From Arthrobacter gandavensis (GTDB lineage Bacteria > Actinomycetota > Actinomycetes > Actinomycetales > Micrococcaceae), in contig NZ_VTFU01000002.1 of NCBI RefSeq assembly GCF_009192735.1, forward strand, positions 682,001-746,000: a stretch of DNA of 64,000 nt. The letters are read 5' to 3'. Below, one piece after another: positions 18,576-27,901 of this stretch. A program made the translations under genes and the position numbers. Every line of letters starts with the position of its first letter. The first letter of the stretch is position 1. The notes under the pieces are model-generated. The model made no database searches, was not told the DNA's origin, and was given only the letters and a program-made list of their open reading frames with translations.

Positions 18576-20312
18576 TTAGCGGGCTGCGGGGATCAGGAAT
18601 CCGTCCAGCACCAGGTTCCGGACCTCGGCTTCCAGGGAACTGGAAAAGTCAGGATCCGGGCGCCCCAGCAGGGCGGCCAGGGCGCCGATGATCTGCCCCA
18701 CTGACAGTTCGCCGTCGCTGGCGGAAACAAAGCCGGTCAGCTCCGTGCTCATCAGGTTGGTGCGGCGCAGGCCCGCGCCCTGGCGCAGCAGGATCACGCC
18801 CGGGTGTTCCGCTCCCGGCCGCGCATGGCGTTCCTCGGTGACGTCATCGGCCACCTCCAGGTACTCGTCGTGGAGCGAGGGATGCGCCGCCAGCCAGTCA
18901 AAGCGCCCGACGGCGGCCCCCAGATGCGGTCCAACGGGCTGCTCCAGGGCGTGGGTGATCTCCTCGAAGCGTCGCAGCGGCGCGGCTTCGGGGGCGGCCC
19001 GGCGGCGCAGGAACACGGAGCCGAACCCGACGGCGGTCACTTCACGGGAGGCGAAATCCGCCAGGTACGCGGCATAGGAGGACAGGTATTCGGCCCGGTC
19101 CCGGTTTTCGGCGGCATCCCGCAACCACATTTCCGCGTACTCTGCCGGCTCCAGGACTTCCCGCTGGATGACCCAGGCATCCGTTTCGGGAGGCAGCCAC
19201 GACTCGATGCGTCCGGACCACCGGAGGGGCTCGGCGCCGGCGGTTTCCGCATCGGTGGTGTCGGCAAGATCACTCCCCTGGATCTCCCAGTTCCCCAGCA
19301 TTTGGGCCGTTCCGCCCGGAACCAGCACCTGGTGCATGGTCCGCATAAGCGTTGCCACAATCTCGTCCCCGGCCATGCCGCCGTCACGGTAGGTGAAGCG
19401 GCCCTCGGGGTCCTCGCCCTCGGCACGCGGCGTGATGACGAACGGCGGATTGGACACCACCAGGTCGAACTTCTCTCCGGCCACCGGTTCCAGCATGCTG
19501 CCCAGGCGCAGCGACACCCGGTCCTGGAGCCGCTGCGGATCCAGCTCCAGAGCCTTGGCGTTCAGCAGCATATTGAAGCGGGTGAAGGCGAGCGCCCGCT
19601 CGGAAATGTCAGTCGCCGTGACGTGCCGGGCATGCCGAAGCAGGTGGAATGCCTGGATGCCGCAGCCGGTTCCCAGGTCCAGGGCACGGTCAACGCTGCG
19701 GCGAATGGTCAGCTGGGCAAGGCTCAGGGATGCCTGGCCGATTCCGAGCACATGGTCGTGGCGCAGCACGCCCGGCCGCTGGTGGGCACCCAGGTCGCTG
19801 GCGACCCACAGGTTACTGGCGGCTTCAGGGTCAGCGGCTTCAGGGCTGGCGGCTTCAGGGCTGGCCGATTCAGGGCTGGCCGATTCAGGGCTGGCAATCC
19901 CATAGGGCCGCAGGTCAACGGCGGCACGGAAACGGTCCGCCGTCGAACTGCCTCCGGCGTCTGTTCCCGGAGCCGCTGCCGCCGGTTCCAGAAGTCCCAG
20001 CGCGAGCAGGCCCCCGGTTCGGGTCCGGGGAAACGCGGTGTCCAACAGGTCACGGTCCAGGTCCTCCCCCACGAGCCACAGCAGGATCATGACGTTGACC
20101 GTTGCCGGGTTCTCCTGCTGCGCTTCGTCGCGGCAGCGCAGGAGTGCCGGCACCAGCTGATCACGGCCGAGCGCGGCTGCGGCGGACTCCCCCAGGAAGT
20201 CGGCCACGCCGTCCACTGTGTAGTGGGCATCCGCCAGATCCGTGGCCAGGGCATGCAGCAGCGGGAGGTCGGAACTCTGGGGTGCGCCGGGGACGCCGGA
20301 GAAATCAGTCAC
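18576..20312 (-). CDS. N5-glutamine/small-domain class I SAM-dependent methyltransferase
   Basis: A 578-residue actinobacterial methyltransferase. The SAM site is RALDLGTGCGIQAFHLLR and the catalytic/substrate motif is VVSNPPFVI near residue 287, the NPPF/Y signature of enzymes acting on amide or base nitrogens (PrmC, HemK, RlmF/RsmC types). An N-terminal helical domain precedes it and a DUF-type C-terminal domain follows. A five-copy pentapeptide repeat (SPESA/SPEAA) lies between the N-terminal and catalytic domains. GTG 20312 follows GGAGC; the gene starts 9 bases after the flavoprotein stop, so they are probably co-transcribed. The substrate is unknown. Confidence 0.88.
   Translation of the reverse strand: MTDFSGVPGAPQSSDLPLLHALATDLADAHYTVDGVADFLGESAAAALGRDQLVPALLRCRDEAQQENPATVNVMILLWLVGEDLDRDLLDTAFPRTRTGGLLALGLLEPAAAAPGTDAGGSSTADRFRAAVDLRPYGIASPESASPESASPEAASPEAADPEAASNLWVASDLGAHQRPGVLRHDHVLGIGQASLSLAQLTIRRSVDRALDLGTGCGIQAFHLLRHARHVTATDISERALAFTRFNMLLNAKALELDPQRLQDRVSLRLGSMLEPVAGEKFDLVVSNPPFVITPRAEGEDPEGRFTYRDGGMAGDEIVATLMRTMHQVLVPGGTAQMLGNWEIQGSDLADTTDAETAGAEPLRWSGRIESWLPPETDAWVIQREVLEPAEYAEMWLRDAAENRDRAEYLSSYAAYLADFASREVTAVGFGSVFLRRRAAPEAAPLRRFEEITHALEQPVGPHLGAAVGRFDWLAAHPSLHDEYLEVADDVTEERHARPGAEHPGVILLRQGAGLRRTNLMSTELTGFVSASDGELSVGQIIGALAALLGRPDPDFSSSLEAEVRNLVLDGFLIPAAR
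19821..19895. repeat. 15-bp in-frame tandem repeat, five copies
   Basis: Five copies of a 15-base unit around the core TTCAGGGCTGGC encode the pentapeptides SPESA, SPESA, SPEAA, SPEAA and DPEAA in the linker of the methyltransferase. The unit length keeps frame, so copy number can vary without breaking the protein. Confidence 0.85.
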
Positions 20313-20321
20313 CGCTCCAGT

Positions 20322-22126
20322 TTATGGCTGGCGGCGGCGGCCTCCGTCCCGGCCCGCTGCATGCAGCGCACCCAGATACCCAAAGACCACGGCCGGTGCG
20401 ATGGTGGCGCCTGCACCGGGATAGGTCCGCCCCATGACCGAAGCCGTGGTGTTGCCGGCGGCATACAGACCCTCCATGACCGAGCCGTCCTCGCGCAGCA
20501 CGCGGGCATCCGGATCCGTCACCAGCCCGCCCTTGGTGCCCAGGTCTCCGGGATACAGCCGCACCGCGGTGAACGGCCCTTTCTCGATGGCGCCGAGGTT
20601 GGGGTTCGGCTTCACGCCGGGATCTCCGTAGTAGTTGTCGTACGCTGTGTTGCCGCGGCCAAAGTCGGCATCCACCCCGGTGCGGGCAAAGCCGTTGAAC
20701 CTCTGCACCGTGGCGGCCAGGCCAGCCGCGGGGACGCCCATCTTTTCGGCCAGCCCGGCCACGGTGTCCGCCTGCAGCAGCAGGCCTTCAGCGGCCCATT
20801 TCTTTCGTCCGACCATGATGGCGGAGAACAGGTAGCGGCGGCGGTGCCGGGCATCCATCACCAGCCAGGACGGGTTGGCCGGAACCGTTTTGTCGCGCTC
20901 GAGCATGTGGTGCCCGAAGTCCACGTAGGACTCGGACTCGTTGAGGTACCGCTCTCCGGACGAATCGACCACCAGGGAATGGGGCATGGAGCGTTCGGCC
21001 AGCGAGAAGGCCACCCCTCCGCCGGGCGCCACCGTGGACGGGCCCCACCACGCGTCGTCCATCAGCGCCAGGGCTCCCCCGCGCTGGGCCACCAAATCAA
21101 TCACGTCCCCCTGATCCCCTTCCGGAGCCGAGGAGTATTCCTGGTCCAGCCCGTGATACTTCTTGCGCCATTCCGCGTTGCGGGCGAACCCGCCGGCGCC
21201 CAGCAGCACGCCTTTCCGGGTCCGGATCCGGACCCTGTGCCCGCGGTGCGCGGCGACGGCACCGATCACGGCACCGCCGTCGTCCTGGATCAGGTCCACC
21301 AGCGGCGACGACAGCCACACCGGCGTCTGCTGCTGGCGCACGATGTGCATCAGAGAGGAAGACAGGGCGCCGCCCAGCCCATAAAGCCGCTTGCCCCGGG
21401 CGAAGCCGCCGATGGTGCGGAAGACAAAGCGTGCCCCGCGGATGAAACCACTGGGGGTGGACCAGGCGCGGGACAATTCCCAGACGTCGTCCGTGGCCAG
21501 GGGCACTGGGATGCCGGACTTCGCGGCCCGGGAGGATGTGAACCAGGCGCCCAGTTCTTTCGTGTCGAAGGCTTTGACCTCCAGGGAACGGCCGATCATG
21601 CCGCCGGGCTTGTCCGGATAGTAATCCGGGTAGTCCTTGGACCGCATCCAGCGGACACCCAGCCCCTGGAGCATGGTCACGACGTCGGGAATGGCCGTCA
21701 GGAAGGCCATCTTCCGTTCCCTCGAGGACACGGGGCCGACGTCGGCGATCACCGTTTCCATGTAGGTCATGGCCTTTTCGGTGCTGTCCGGCACACCGGC
21801 CGCGGCCATCAGCGGGTTATTCGGCATCCACAGTCCGCCACCGGAATTGAGGTGGTGCCTCCCCAAACATCCGTGCTTTCCAGGACCAGGACGTCCTGCC
21901 CCTGCTCGGCGGCCGTTATGGCCGCCGTGAGGGCTGCGGCGCCCGTTCCGACCACGAGCACATCCACGATGCGGTCCCAGTCCTGGACAACGTCCGCGGT
22001 GAGGTTCGCTGCGGTTTGGCCGGCTGTCGTTTCGTTGGGTGCTGTTTCGTTGGGTGCTGTGCTGGTGGGTGCTGTTCCGTTGGCTGCTGTGCTGGTCCCG
22101 GTGCTGTCTGCGTACTCCTGCGTCAT
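20322..22126 (-). pseudogene. KstD-like FAD-dependent oxidoreductase, frameshifted
   Basis: Two frames together make one flavoprotein of the 3-ketosteroid delta-1-dehydrogenase/fumarate reductase family. The N-terminal frame (from ATG 22126, GGGGACA upstream) has the FAD motif VLVVGTGAAALTAAITAA and reaches STDVWGGTTSI. The remaining 510 residues continue in another frame with SGGGLWMPNNPLMAAAGV. Both meet at 21843-21848, where reading ATT-CCGGT instead of ATT-TCCGGT shifts the frame: one T appears missing. The C-terminus keeps YPGAGATIAPAVVFGYL. Family members dehydrogenate steroids or similar ketones. It may be a true inactivation or a base-call error; everything else is intact. The N-terminus holds a Thr/Ala-rich repeat. 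Confidence 0.82.
22030..22089. repeat. 15-bp in-frame tandem repeat in the KstD-like N-terminus
   Basis: Two identical copies of TTTCGTTGGGTGCTG followed by two diverged copies (TGCTGGTGGGTGCTG, TTCCGTTGGCTGCTG) encode the pentapeptide series NETAP/TSTAP/NGTAP before the FAD-binding domain. Confidence 0.75.
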
Positions 22127-22219
22127 GGTTTGTCCCCTGCGCTCCTGCCCCAGACTTCGGTGTCTGGTGCTGTGACGCATGCTACAGGGCAGGGCAACCC
22201 CGGGAACTGCCGCCGCTAC

Positions 22220-23113
22220 CTACTCGGTACAGCCGTCCGGGCAGCGCAGGGTTTTCGGATCCGAAGAGCAGTCTGCGCAATACAGGGTCAGCTTCCGGCA
22301 GGAGGGGTTGGAGCAGTTCTCGAACTTGCTGGTGGGCGCCTCGCAGCGCACGCAGGTCCCAATAGTGACGGCCTCGTCGGTGAACTCCGTGTGCATCCGC
22401 TTGTCGAACACGTACAGCGATCCTTCCCACAGCCCTTTGTCGCCGTAGGTTTCGCCGTAGCGGACGATGCCGCCCTGCATCTGGTAGACCTCTTTGAAGC
22501 CGCGGTTGACCATGAGCGATGAAAGCACCTCGCAGCGGATACCGCCGGTGCAGTAAGTAACCACGGGCTTGTCCTTGAGGTCGTCGTATTTGCCCGAGTC
22601 GAGTTCCGCAATGAAGTCGTGCGTGGTGGCCACGTCGGGCACCACAGCTCCCTTGAACCGGCCAATCTGGGCCTCAAAGGCGTTGCGTCCGTCGAAGAAC
22701 ACCACTTCCTCGCCGCCGGCCTTCTTTTCCTCGACCAGCTCATGCAGCTGCTCGGGGCGCAGGTGCTTGCCGCCGCCCACCACCCCGCCGTCGTCGACCT
22801 TTAATTCACCGGGGGCGCCGAAGCTCACAATCTCCTCCCGCACCTTGATGCTCAGGCGGGGGAAGTCCTCGGCTCCGCCTTCGGAGTATTTGATGTCCAT
22901 CTTCTTGAAGGCCGGGTACTCCCGGGTCGCCTTCACGTACGCCTTGATGGCGTCCAGGGGGCCGCCCACGGTTCCGTTGATGCCGTCGGGGGAAATCAGG
23001 ATCCGCCCGCGAAGACCAAGTTTTTCGCAGAGGGCGCGCTGCCACAGGCGGATCGCCTCCGGATCCGGAAGGGGCGTGAACGCGTAATACAGAACAATTC
23101 GATTCAAAGACAC
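22220..23113 (-). CDS. trhO: tRNA uridine(34) hydroxylase / rhodanese-domain protein
   Basis: A 297-residue TrhO (YceA) homologue, which with oxygen hydroxylates U34 of tRNAs to 5-hydroxyuridine. Seen: the N-terminal domain with [11 protein letters not shown]-like [15 protein letters not shown], a central rhodanese domain with [17 protein letters not shown] and the catalytic-loop Cys in [11 protein letters not shown], and a C-terminal zinc-finger-like tail with seven Cys (CVRC...CSNPSCRK...CADC). Length is usual for actinobacteria. The start is GTG 23113, 6 bases after a TACCCT hexamer, hence possibly leaderless. Confidence 0.95.
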   Translation of the reverse strand: MSLNRIVLYYAFTPLPDPEAIRLWQRALCEKLGLRGRILISPDGINGTVGGPLDAIKAYVKATREYPAFKKMDIKYSEGGAEDFPRLSIKVREEIVSFGAPGELKVDDGGVVGGGKHLRPEQLHELVEEKKAGGEEVVFFDGRNAFEAQIGRFKGAVVPDVATTHDFIAELDSGKYDDLKDKPVVTYCTGGIRCEVLSSLMVNRGFKEVYQMQGGIVRYGETYGDKGLWEGSLYVFDKRMHTEFTDEAVTIGTCVRCEAPTSKFENCSNPSCRKLTLYCADCSSDPKTLRCPDGCTE

Positions 23114-23195
23114 ACATCAAGGGTAGACCGCGGCGGGACCCCGTATTTCATCAGCACCCGTACCTTTCCCCTGCCTCCCCCGTTAGTGTTCATTC

Positions 23196-23846
23196 ATGAG
23201 AGTGCTGAACGACGATTTGCTCGAGGCATGGGTGACCGGCTGGGCCCAGGCCCGCGGTTACCAGACACGCCGGGAGGGCCGCTTCCCATCCGCGTTCCTG
23301 CATGACACGACCCATGACTGGGAGTATTTTGCGCTGGAACCCTCCCACGATGAGTTCGCGGCGCTCGCCTCTTCGGCGCGGAAGAGCCCGGAACGACTGT
23401 TCACCATCATCACCAGCCGCACGAACGAGGTCCAGGGGGCAGCCCTGGTGCACGGACTGAACGTGCGCTCCGCGGATGAGGTGTTCATGTCCCTGGACAT
23501 GAACGGCCAGGACATCGAAGACCCGGTCCCGCTTGACGGGTTTGAAACCGAAACGGTCCGCGGTGACACGATCGGCACCGTCCTGGTCACGTCCAACGGC
23601 GAGCCGGCGGCCCGCGGCAGCGTTGCCGTGGTGGATGGCCTCGCCGTGTATGACCGCATAGTCACCGAACCTCAGTTCCGCCGCCGTGGACTGGGCAGCT
23701 ATGTGATGCGTGCCCTCACCGCAGTGGCGCTGGAACACGACGTCGACGCCGGGCTGCTGGTAACCACCCCCGAGGGGCTGGAACTGTACCGGTATCTGGG
23801 CTGGGAGAACCTGGCCAGCGTGGTGATGTTCGAACCCAAGCTGTAA
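23196..23846 (+). CDS. GNAT-family N-acetyltransferase
   Basis: A 216-residue acetyltransferase. The acetyl-CoA signature is in the C-terminal half: GLAVYDRIVTEPQFRRRGLG (motif A, with the RRRGLG pyrophosphate loop at about residue 165) and LVTTPEGLELYRYLGW, the final GNAT beta-strand/helix. The N-terminal 100 residues are a diverged GNAT half. The acceptor substrate is unknown. ATG 23196 lies 6 bases after TAGTGT, so the mRNA is probably leaderless. Divergent from trhO. Confidence 0.85.
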   Translation: MRVLNDDLLEAWVTGWAQARGYQTRREGRFPSAFLHDTTHDWEYFALEPSHDEFAALASSARKSPERLFTIITSRTNEVQGAALVHGLNVRSADEVFMSLDMNGQDIEDPVPLDGFETETVRGDTIGTVLVTSNGEPAARGSVAVVDGLAVYDRIVTEPQFRRRGLGSYVMRALTAVALEHDVDAGLLVTTPEGLELYRYLGWENLASVVMFEPKL

Positions 23847-23960
23847 GCACTCCGTCCCAGGGCGCAGCTCGGGCAGCGGGACGGCTGGGCAGTTTCAGCC
23901 TGCGGCTGAGCAGCCGTGTTTAACGGCGGCCGTTCCGGCTGCCGGTGGGAGAATGACAAA

Positions 23961-26357
23961 GTGGCCCTACATGATTCCCTGATCCCCCTGCTCGGCTCCG
24001 GTGCCGACCCGGAACAGCTGGTCCATGTGCACGAAATCCCCGCCCGCACGGCTGTTCCGGTGCCCTGGCCGGACTGGGCTCATCCCGACGTCGTCGCCGC
24101 CTACTCCCGTGTGGGAGTGCATGAGCCGTGGCGCCATCAGATCGAAGCGGCACAGTCCGCCCACGCCGGAAATCACACCATCATTTCCACCGGCACCGCG
24201 TCGGGTAAGTCGCTGGCCTACCTGCTGCCGGTGCTGGATGAAATCCACCGCACGGCGCTCGATGACCGGGTCACCCTGGAGCCCACGGGTTCGGTGGCCC
24301 TGTATCTGGCCCCCACCAAGGCGCTGGCCGCGGACCAGCTCTCCGCCGTCAATGCCCTGAAGCTGCCCACCGTGCGGGCCGAAACGTACGACGGCGACAC
24401 AGACCCGGGCGCCCGGCGCTGGATCCGGGACCATGCCAACCTGGTGCTGGCCAACCCCGACATGCTGCACTTCGGCGTGCTGCCCAACCATGCCTGGTGG
24501 GCGCGGTTCTTCCGCCGGCTCAAGTACGTCATCATCGACGAGGCGCACAGCTATCGGGGCGTGTTCGGTTCCAATGTCGCGAACCTGATGCGCCGGCTGC
24601 GGCGGATCTGCCGCTACTACGGCGCCAATCCGGTGTTCATCGGCGCCTCGGCCACGTCCGCTGATCCGGCGCAGTCCTTCGGCCGGCTGATCGGTGACGA
24701 GGTGACCGCGGTGACCCGGGACGCTTCTCCGCACGGTGCCACCACGGTGGCCCTGTGGGAACCGCAGCTGACCGACCTGAAAGGTGAAAACGGTGCCCGT
24801 TCCCGCCGGACCGTGGTTGCCGAAACATCCGATTTGCTGGCCAACCTCGTGGCCGCCCAGGTCCGCACCATTGCCTTCATCAAGTCCCGGCGCGGCGCGG
24901 AAACCATAGCGTCCATCACCCGCCGGCTCCTGGACGAGGTGCATCCGTCGCTGCCTGACCGGGTGGCCGCATACCGCTCCGGATACCTGCCGGAGGAACG
25001 GCGGGAGCTGGAACGCCGGCTGCGCAGCGGCGAGCTCCTGGGGATTTCCAGCACCTCCGCACTGGAGCTGGGAATCGATGTTTCCGGGCTCGACGCCGTG
25101 CTGGTGGCCGGCTGGCCGGGGACCCGCGCGTCCCTGTTCCAGCAGATTGGCCGGGCCGGCCGGTCCGGGCAGGACGCTTTGGCCGCGTTTGTGGCCAGCG
25201 ATGATCCGCTGGACACCTATCTGGTGCACCATCCGGAGGCAATCTTCGATGTTTCCGTGGAAGCAACGGTGTTTGACCCGTCCAACCCCTATGTCCTGGG
25301 CCCGCATCTCTGCGCCGCTGCGGCGGAAATACCGCTGACCCCGGATGAACGGGAGCTGTTCGGGCCCACGGCTGCCGGGCTGCTGGATCAGCTGGTGGAA
25401 CAGGGCTATCTGCGCCGCCGGCCAGCGGGCTGGTTCTGGACCCACGCCGAGAGCGCCGCCGCCATGGTGAACCTGCGGGCCGCCGGCGGTGGACCCATCA
25501 ACATTGTGGAGTCCGACACCGGCATGCTGCTGGGCACGATGGATGGCCCGCAATGCCAGTACCAGGCGCACACCGGAGCGGTCTACGTCCACCAGGGGCA
25601 GACGTTCATGGTGGACGAACTGAACGAAGCCGACCACTGCGCCATGGTTACCCGCGGCAACCCGGAGTTTTACACACAGGCCCGCGACATCACCCAGATT
25701 GAGGTCATGGAGACCGAGCGGACAACGCACTGGGGCGAAATCCAGGTCTGCTTCGGCACGGTCAAAGTCACCACCCAGGTGGTCTCCTTCCAGCGCAAGG
25801 CCCTGATATCGAATGAGATCCTGGGCGAGGAGCCGTTGGAGCTGGAGGCCAAGGAGCTGTTCACCAAGGCCGTGTGGTTCGTCATCGGTGAGCATCTGCT
25901 GACCGATGCCGGGTTGATTCCGGCCGATTTCCCCGGCGCCCTGCATGCCGCCGAACATGCATCGATCGGGATGCTGCCGCTGATCGCCACCTCTGACCGC
26001 TGGGATATCGGCGGGGTGTCCACGGCACTGCACGCGGATACCGGGAAGCCAACTATCTTTGTGTACGACGGCCACCCCGGTGGCGCCGGCTTCGCCGAAC
26101 GCGCCTACGAAGCCGCCGAACTGTGGCTGACCGCCACCCGGGACGCCATCCGCGCCTGCGAATGCGAGCGCGGCTGCCCGTCCTGCGTGCAGTCCCCCAA
26201 GTGCGGCAACAAGAACAACCCGCTGTCCAAGGCAGGCGCAGTGACGCTGCTGCAGGTGCTGCTGGACTCCGCCCGCGGCCGGGACTCTGATCCGGCAGCG
26301 GCTGGCGCAGTGCGGACGGCTGGAGCGGCCGGGACGGCTGGAGCAGCCGGGGGTTAA
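23961..26357 (+). CDS. DEAD/DEAH-box helicase with C-terminal DUF1998 (Mrf/YprA-type)
   Basis: A 798-residue superfamily 2 helicase. Motifs in order: Walker A STGTASGKSLAYLLPVL (about residue 78), DEAH box in YVIIDEAHSYRGVFG (about 193), GASATSADP (motif III), STSALELGIDV and QQIGRAGRSG (motifs V and VI). The C-terminal DUF1998 domain carries a four-Cys cluster CECERGCPSCVQSPKCGN (about 733-750), as in MrfA, a DNA-damage repair helicase of Bacillus. The M. tuberculosis homologue is Rv3649, also near the Tad cluster. GTG 23961 is supported by GGGAGAA upstream; ATG 23916 is an alternative. Confidence 0.93.
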   Translation: MALHDSLIPLLGSGADPEQLVHVHEIPARTAVPVPWPDWAHPDVVAAYSRVGVHEPWRHQIEAAQSAHAGNHTIISTGTASGKSLAYLLPVLDEIHRTALDDRVTLEPTGSVALYLAPTKALAADQLSAVNALKLPTVRAETYDGDTDPGARRWIRDHANLVLANPDMLHFGVLPNHAWWARFFRRLKYVIIDEAHSYRGVFGSNVANLMRRLRRICRYYGANPVFIGASATSADPAQSFGRLIGDEVTAVTRDASPHGATTVALWEPQLTDLKGENGARSRRTVVAETSDLLANLVAAQVRTIAFIKSRRGAETIASITRRLLDEVHPSLPDRVAAYRSGYLPEERRELERRLRSGELLGISSTSALELGIDVSGLDAVLVAGWPGTRASLFQQIGRAGRSGQDALAAFVASDDPLDTYLVHHPEAIFDVSVEATVFDPSNPYVLGPHLCAAAAEIPLTPDERELFGPTAAGLLDQLVEQGYLRRRPAGWFWTHAESAAAMVNLRAAGGGPINIVESDTGMLLGTMDGPQCQYQAHTGAVYVHQGQTFMVDELNEADHCAMVTRGNPEFYTQARDITQIEVMETERTTHWGEIQVCFGTVKVTTQVVSFQRKALISNEILGEEPLELEAKELFTKAVWFVIGEHLLTDAGLIPADFPGALHAAEHASIGMLPLIATSDRWDIGGVSTALHADTGKPTIFVYDGHPGGAGFAERAYEAAELWLTATRDAIRACECERGCPSCVQSPKCGNKNNPLSKAGAVTLLQVLLDSARGRDSDPAAAGAVRTAGAAGTAGAAGG

Positions 26358-26407
26358 GCCGGCGGGCCCCAGCCATCACACAACCGCACCCGGGACAAGG
26401 GCCCTGT

Positions 26408-26773
26408 TCACGGTGGCGGTCCCGCTCGGGCTTGGCCGGTTGCCGGCCACGGCAGCAGGCGAACACCCACCTCGGTGTCCACTTGGACGCTTCGGTCAGC
26501 AGCGTTGACGGCGCAGCCGGTCAGCGATGCACCGTTGCGGGCGGCGACTTCCTTTGCCACCCCACACGGATCTCCGGACCGCAGATTTCGGACCGTATCC
26601 GCCGCCGCCAGGGCTGAGAGATCTGCCGCGGTGGCGGACCGGGTGGCGGCGACTGCTCCCTGCAGCAGCAACAGCACCGCCCCCAAGAGGATGACCAGCA
26701 ACAGTCCAGCCCCCAGAACCAGGACGGTGCCCGATCCGCGGTCACCGCTTTTTGTTGTCCGTCGTGACCGCAT
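26408..26773 (-). CDS. Rv3654c-family TadE-like pilus-locus protein
   Basis: A 121-residue protein with one N-terminal membrane helix (VLVLGAGLLLVILLGAVLLL) preceded by GDRGSGT, then ATRSATAADLSALAAAD, the pseudopilin/TadE-like helix continuation, and two Cys (CGVA, GCAV) that could form a disulfide outside the cell. It matches the helicase-like TadE group Rv3654c, last gene of the Tad cluster. The same frame is open through the 27-bp repeat block to GTG 26959, only 12 bases after the tadE stop; that start would give 183 residues with a basic 9-residue repeat. ATG 26773 fits family length. Confidence 0.75.
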   Translation of the reverse strand: MRSRRTTKSGDRGSGTVLVLGAGLLLVILLGAVLLLLQGAVAATRSATAADLSALAAADTVRNLRSGDPCGVAKEVAARNGASLTGCAVNAADRSVQVDTEVGVRLLPWPATGQARAGPPP

Positions 26774-26833
26774 GCCTGGCGCTAAAACCGTGCCTATCCC
26801 ACGCCGCCGCACGCCGATTCCTCCTCCCCAACC

Positions 26834-26941
26834 CCGTGTCCGATGTCCTTCTCTCCCAACCTGTGTCCGACTTCCTTCTGTCCCTCCCCGTGTCCGATGC
26901 CCTCCTCTCGCTCCCCGTATCCGACTTCCTTCTGTCCCTCC
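26834..26941. repeat. 27-bp tandem repeat, four copies, inside the Tad cluster
   Basis: Four 27-base units start at 26834, 26861, 26888 and 26915, each beginning CCGTGTCCGA or a close variant. Units 1 and 3 resemble each other, as do 2 and 4, so the array grew as a 54-base dimer. On the minus strand the unit encodes a 9-residue basic repeat in frame with the Rv3654c-like gene. Confidence 0.85.
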
Positions 26942-26971
26942 CGCCTTCTTCCTGCTCACTCGCGCCGACGC

Positions 26972-27334
26972 TCACGGCGGGGATTCCGGAAGGGCCGACG
27001 CGGATGCCGACAGCACCAGCGGCAGCCGATCCAGCAGGGGTGCTGCTACGGCTGAGTCAACCTGCACCCGCAGCCAGTCCCCGTCCGCCGAAACCGTTAT
27101 CCGCGCATCGGGTCCGGCAATGCGGCGGGCGGCAGACTCCGCGGCATTGCTGTCCCCGCGCATGATTTCCCGTGCCGCTGCCCGTGCCCCTTCTTCCACC
27201 CGGAGCTGGGTCACCCCGGCTGCGACGCCCGTGAGGACCGCTGCCAGAAGCAGCGCCACGGCCGGCATGCCCACCGCGAGTTCAGCGGTAACGGCGCCGA
27301 GCGAGGACGGACTCTCAGCGGCCTTCCGGCCCAC
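26972..27334 (-). CDS. TadE-family pilus assembly protein
   Basis: A 120-residue minor-pilin-like protein. After GAVTAELAVGMPAVALLLAAVLTGVAA (written in part: TAELAVGMPAVALLL), the conserved Glu near the start of the hydrophobic helix is the TadE/Flp hallmark, followed by VEEGARAAAREIMRGD. It corresponds to Rv3655c of M. tuberculosis. Start GTG 27334 lies 2 bases after the preceding stop, implying translational coupling; no good ribosome site is visible. The C-terminus ends ALPESPP. Confidence 0.8.
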   Translation of the reverse strand: MGRKAAESPSSLGAVTAELAVGMPAVALLLAAVLTGVAAGVTQLRVEEGARAAAREIMRGDSNAAESAARRIAGPDARITVSADGDWLRVQVDSAVAAPLLDRLPLVLSASASALPESPP

Positions 27335-27336
27335 CT

Positions 27337-27738
27337 CTAGCCCAGCGTGAGGGCGCTGCGAATCAGTCCCATCAACAGGGACCGCACCTCGCCGCTGCCC
27401 AGCACGGCTACCAGCAGCGCGGCGAAAGCCACGGCCGCGAGAGTGGCAATGGCATATTCCGCTGTTGCCATTCCTGCTTCCCGGTCGGCGAGACTCCGGA
27501 CTGAGAAGTTGTTCCGCAGCCGCTCCTTTCCTTTCCGCCCACCCGGTGCCGGGCGGAACGGAGCGGCAGAGGGGTGCGCCGGATACAGCACCGTCACGGT
27601 CCCCGGTTTCCCGGCGGCACCGCAGGCGCACCTGCCTCCAGCTGCGGGCACCGGGCCTTCTTCGTTCCCGAGAACCGGTGCGCCGGCAAAGCTGCGGCCG
27701 CTGTGTGCAGTAGTTACGGATCTGCTCAAGACAGACAT
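27337..27738 (-). CDS. DUF4244 / Flp pilin-like protein
   Basis: A 133-residue protein. The C-terminal 45 residues hold REAGMATAEYAIATLAAVAF, a Flp-type pilin signature with Glu at position 5 of the mature helix and an EY pair, as in DUF4244 (Rv3656c). The first 85 residues are an unusually long, Pro/Gly-rich leader with two Cys (GRCACGAAG). A strong AGGAGG lies 6 bases before ATG 27738, so this gene can be translated strongly and independently, as expected for the major pilin. Cleavage after Gly before MATAEY is inferred from Flp pilins; no prepilin peptidase is in this window. Confidence 0.83.
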   Translation of the reverse strand: MSVLSRSVTTAHSGRSFAGAPVLGNEEGPVPAAGGRCACGAAGKPGTVTVLYPAHPSAAPFRPAPGGRKGKERLRNNFSVRSLADREAGMATAEYAIATLAAVAFAALLVAVLGSGEVRSLLMGLIRSALTLG

Positions 27739-27901
27739 GGTTTCCTCCTGAAGTTTGCTTGGCTCATGTGCGCCGCTTCCTGAGCGGTGTTCCGATCCTG
27801 CCGGTGATCGCCGGCCCGGGACAGGAGCCCGGATGCGGTTCCGGATAACGGCTGCCGGCAAGTTGCTTGTGGAGGGGAGCTCCCGCGCGACACAGCCGCG
27901 C

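Noticed and set aside
18804-22175. A 1123-codon open frame on the plus strand across the methyltransferase and flavoprotein genes
   Set aside because: It is antisense to genes with clear motifs; composition is Gly/His/Arg/Gln-rich without any domain, a normal by-product of high GC at third positions. The same applies to long antisense frames at 14555-16639, 23967-26075, 54415-56502 and 60821-62242.
26834-26941. Possible CRISPR-like array
   Set aside because: Units are contiguous with no unique spacers, have a codon-compatible 27-base period and no cas genes are present. The same reasoning excludes the 15- and 16-base repeats.
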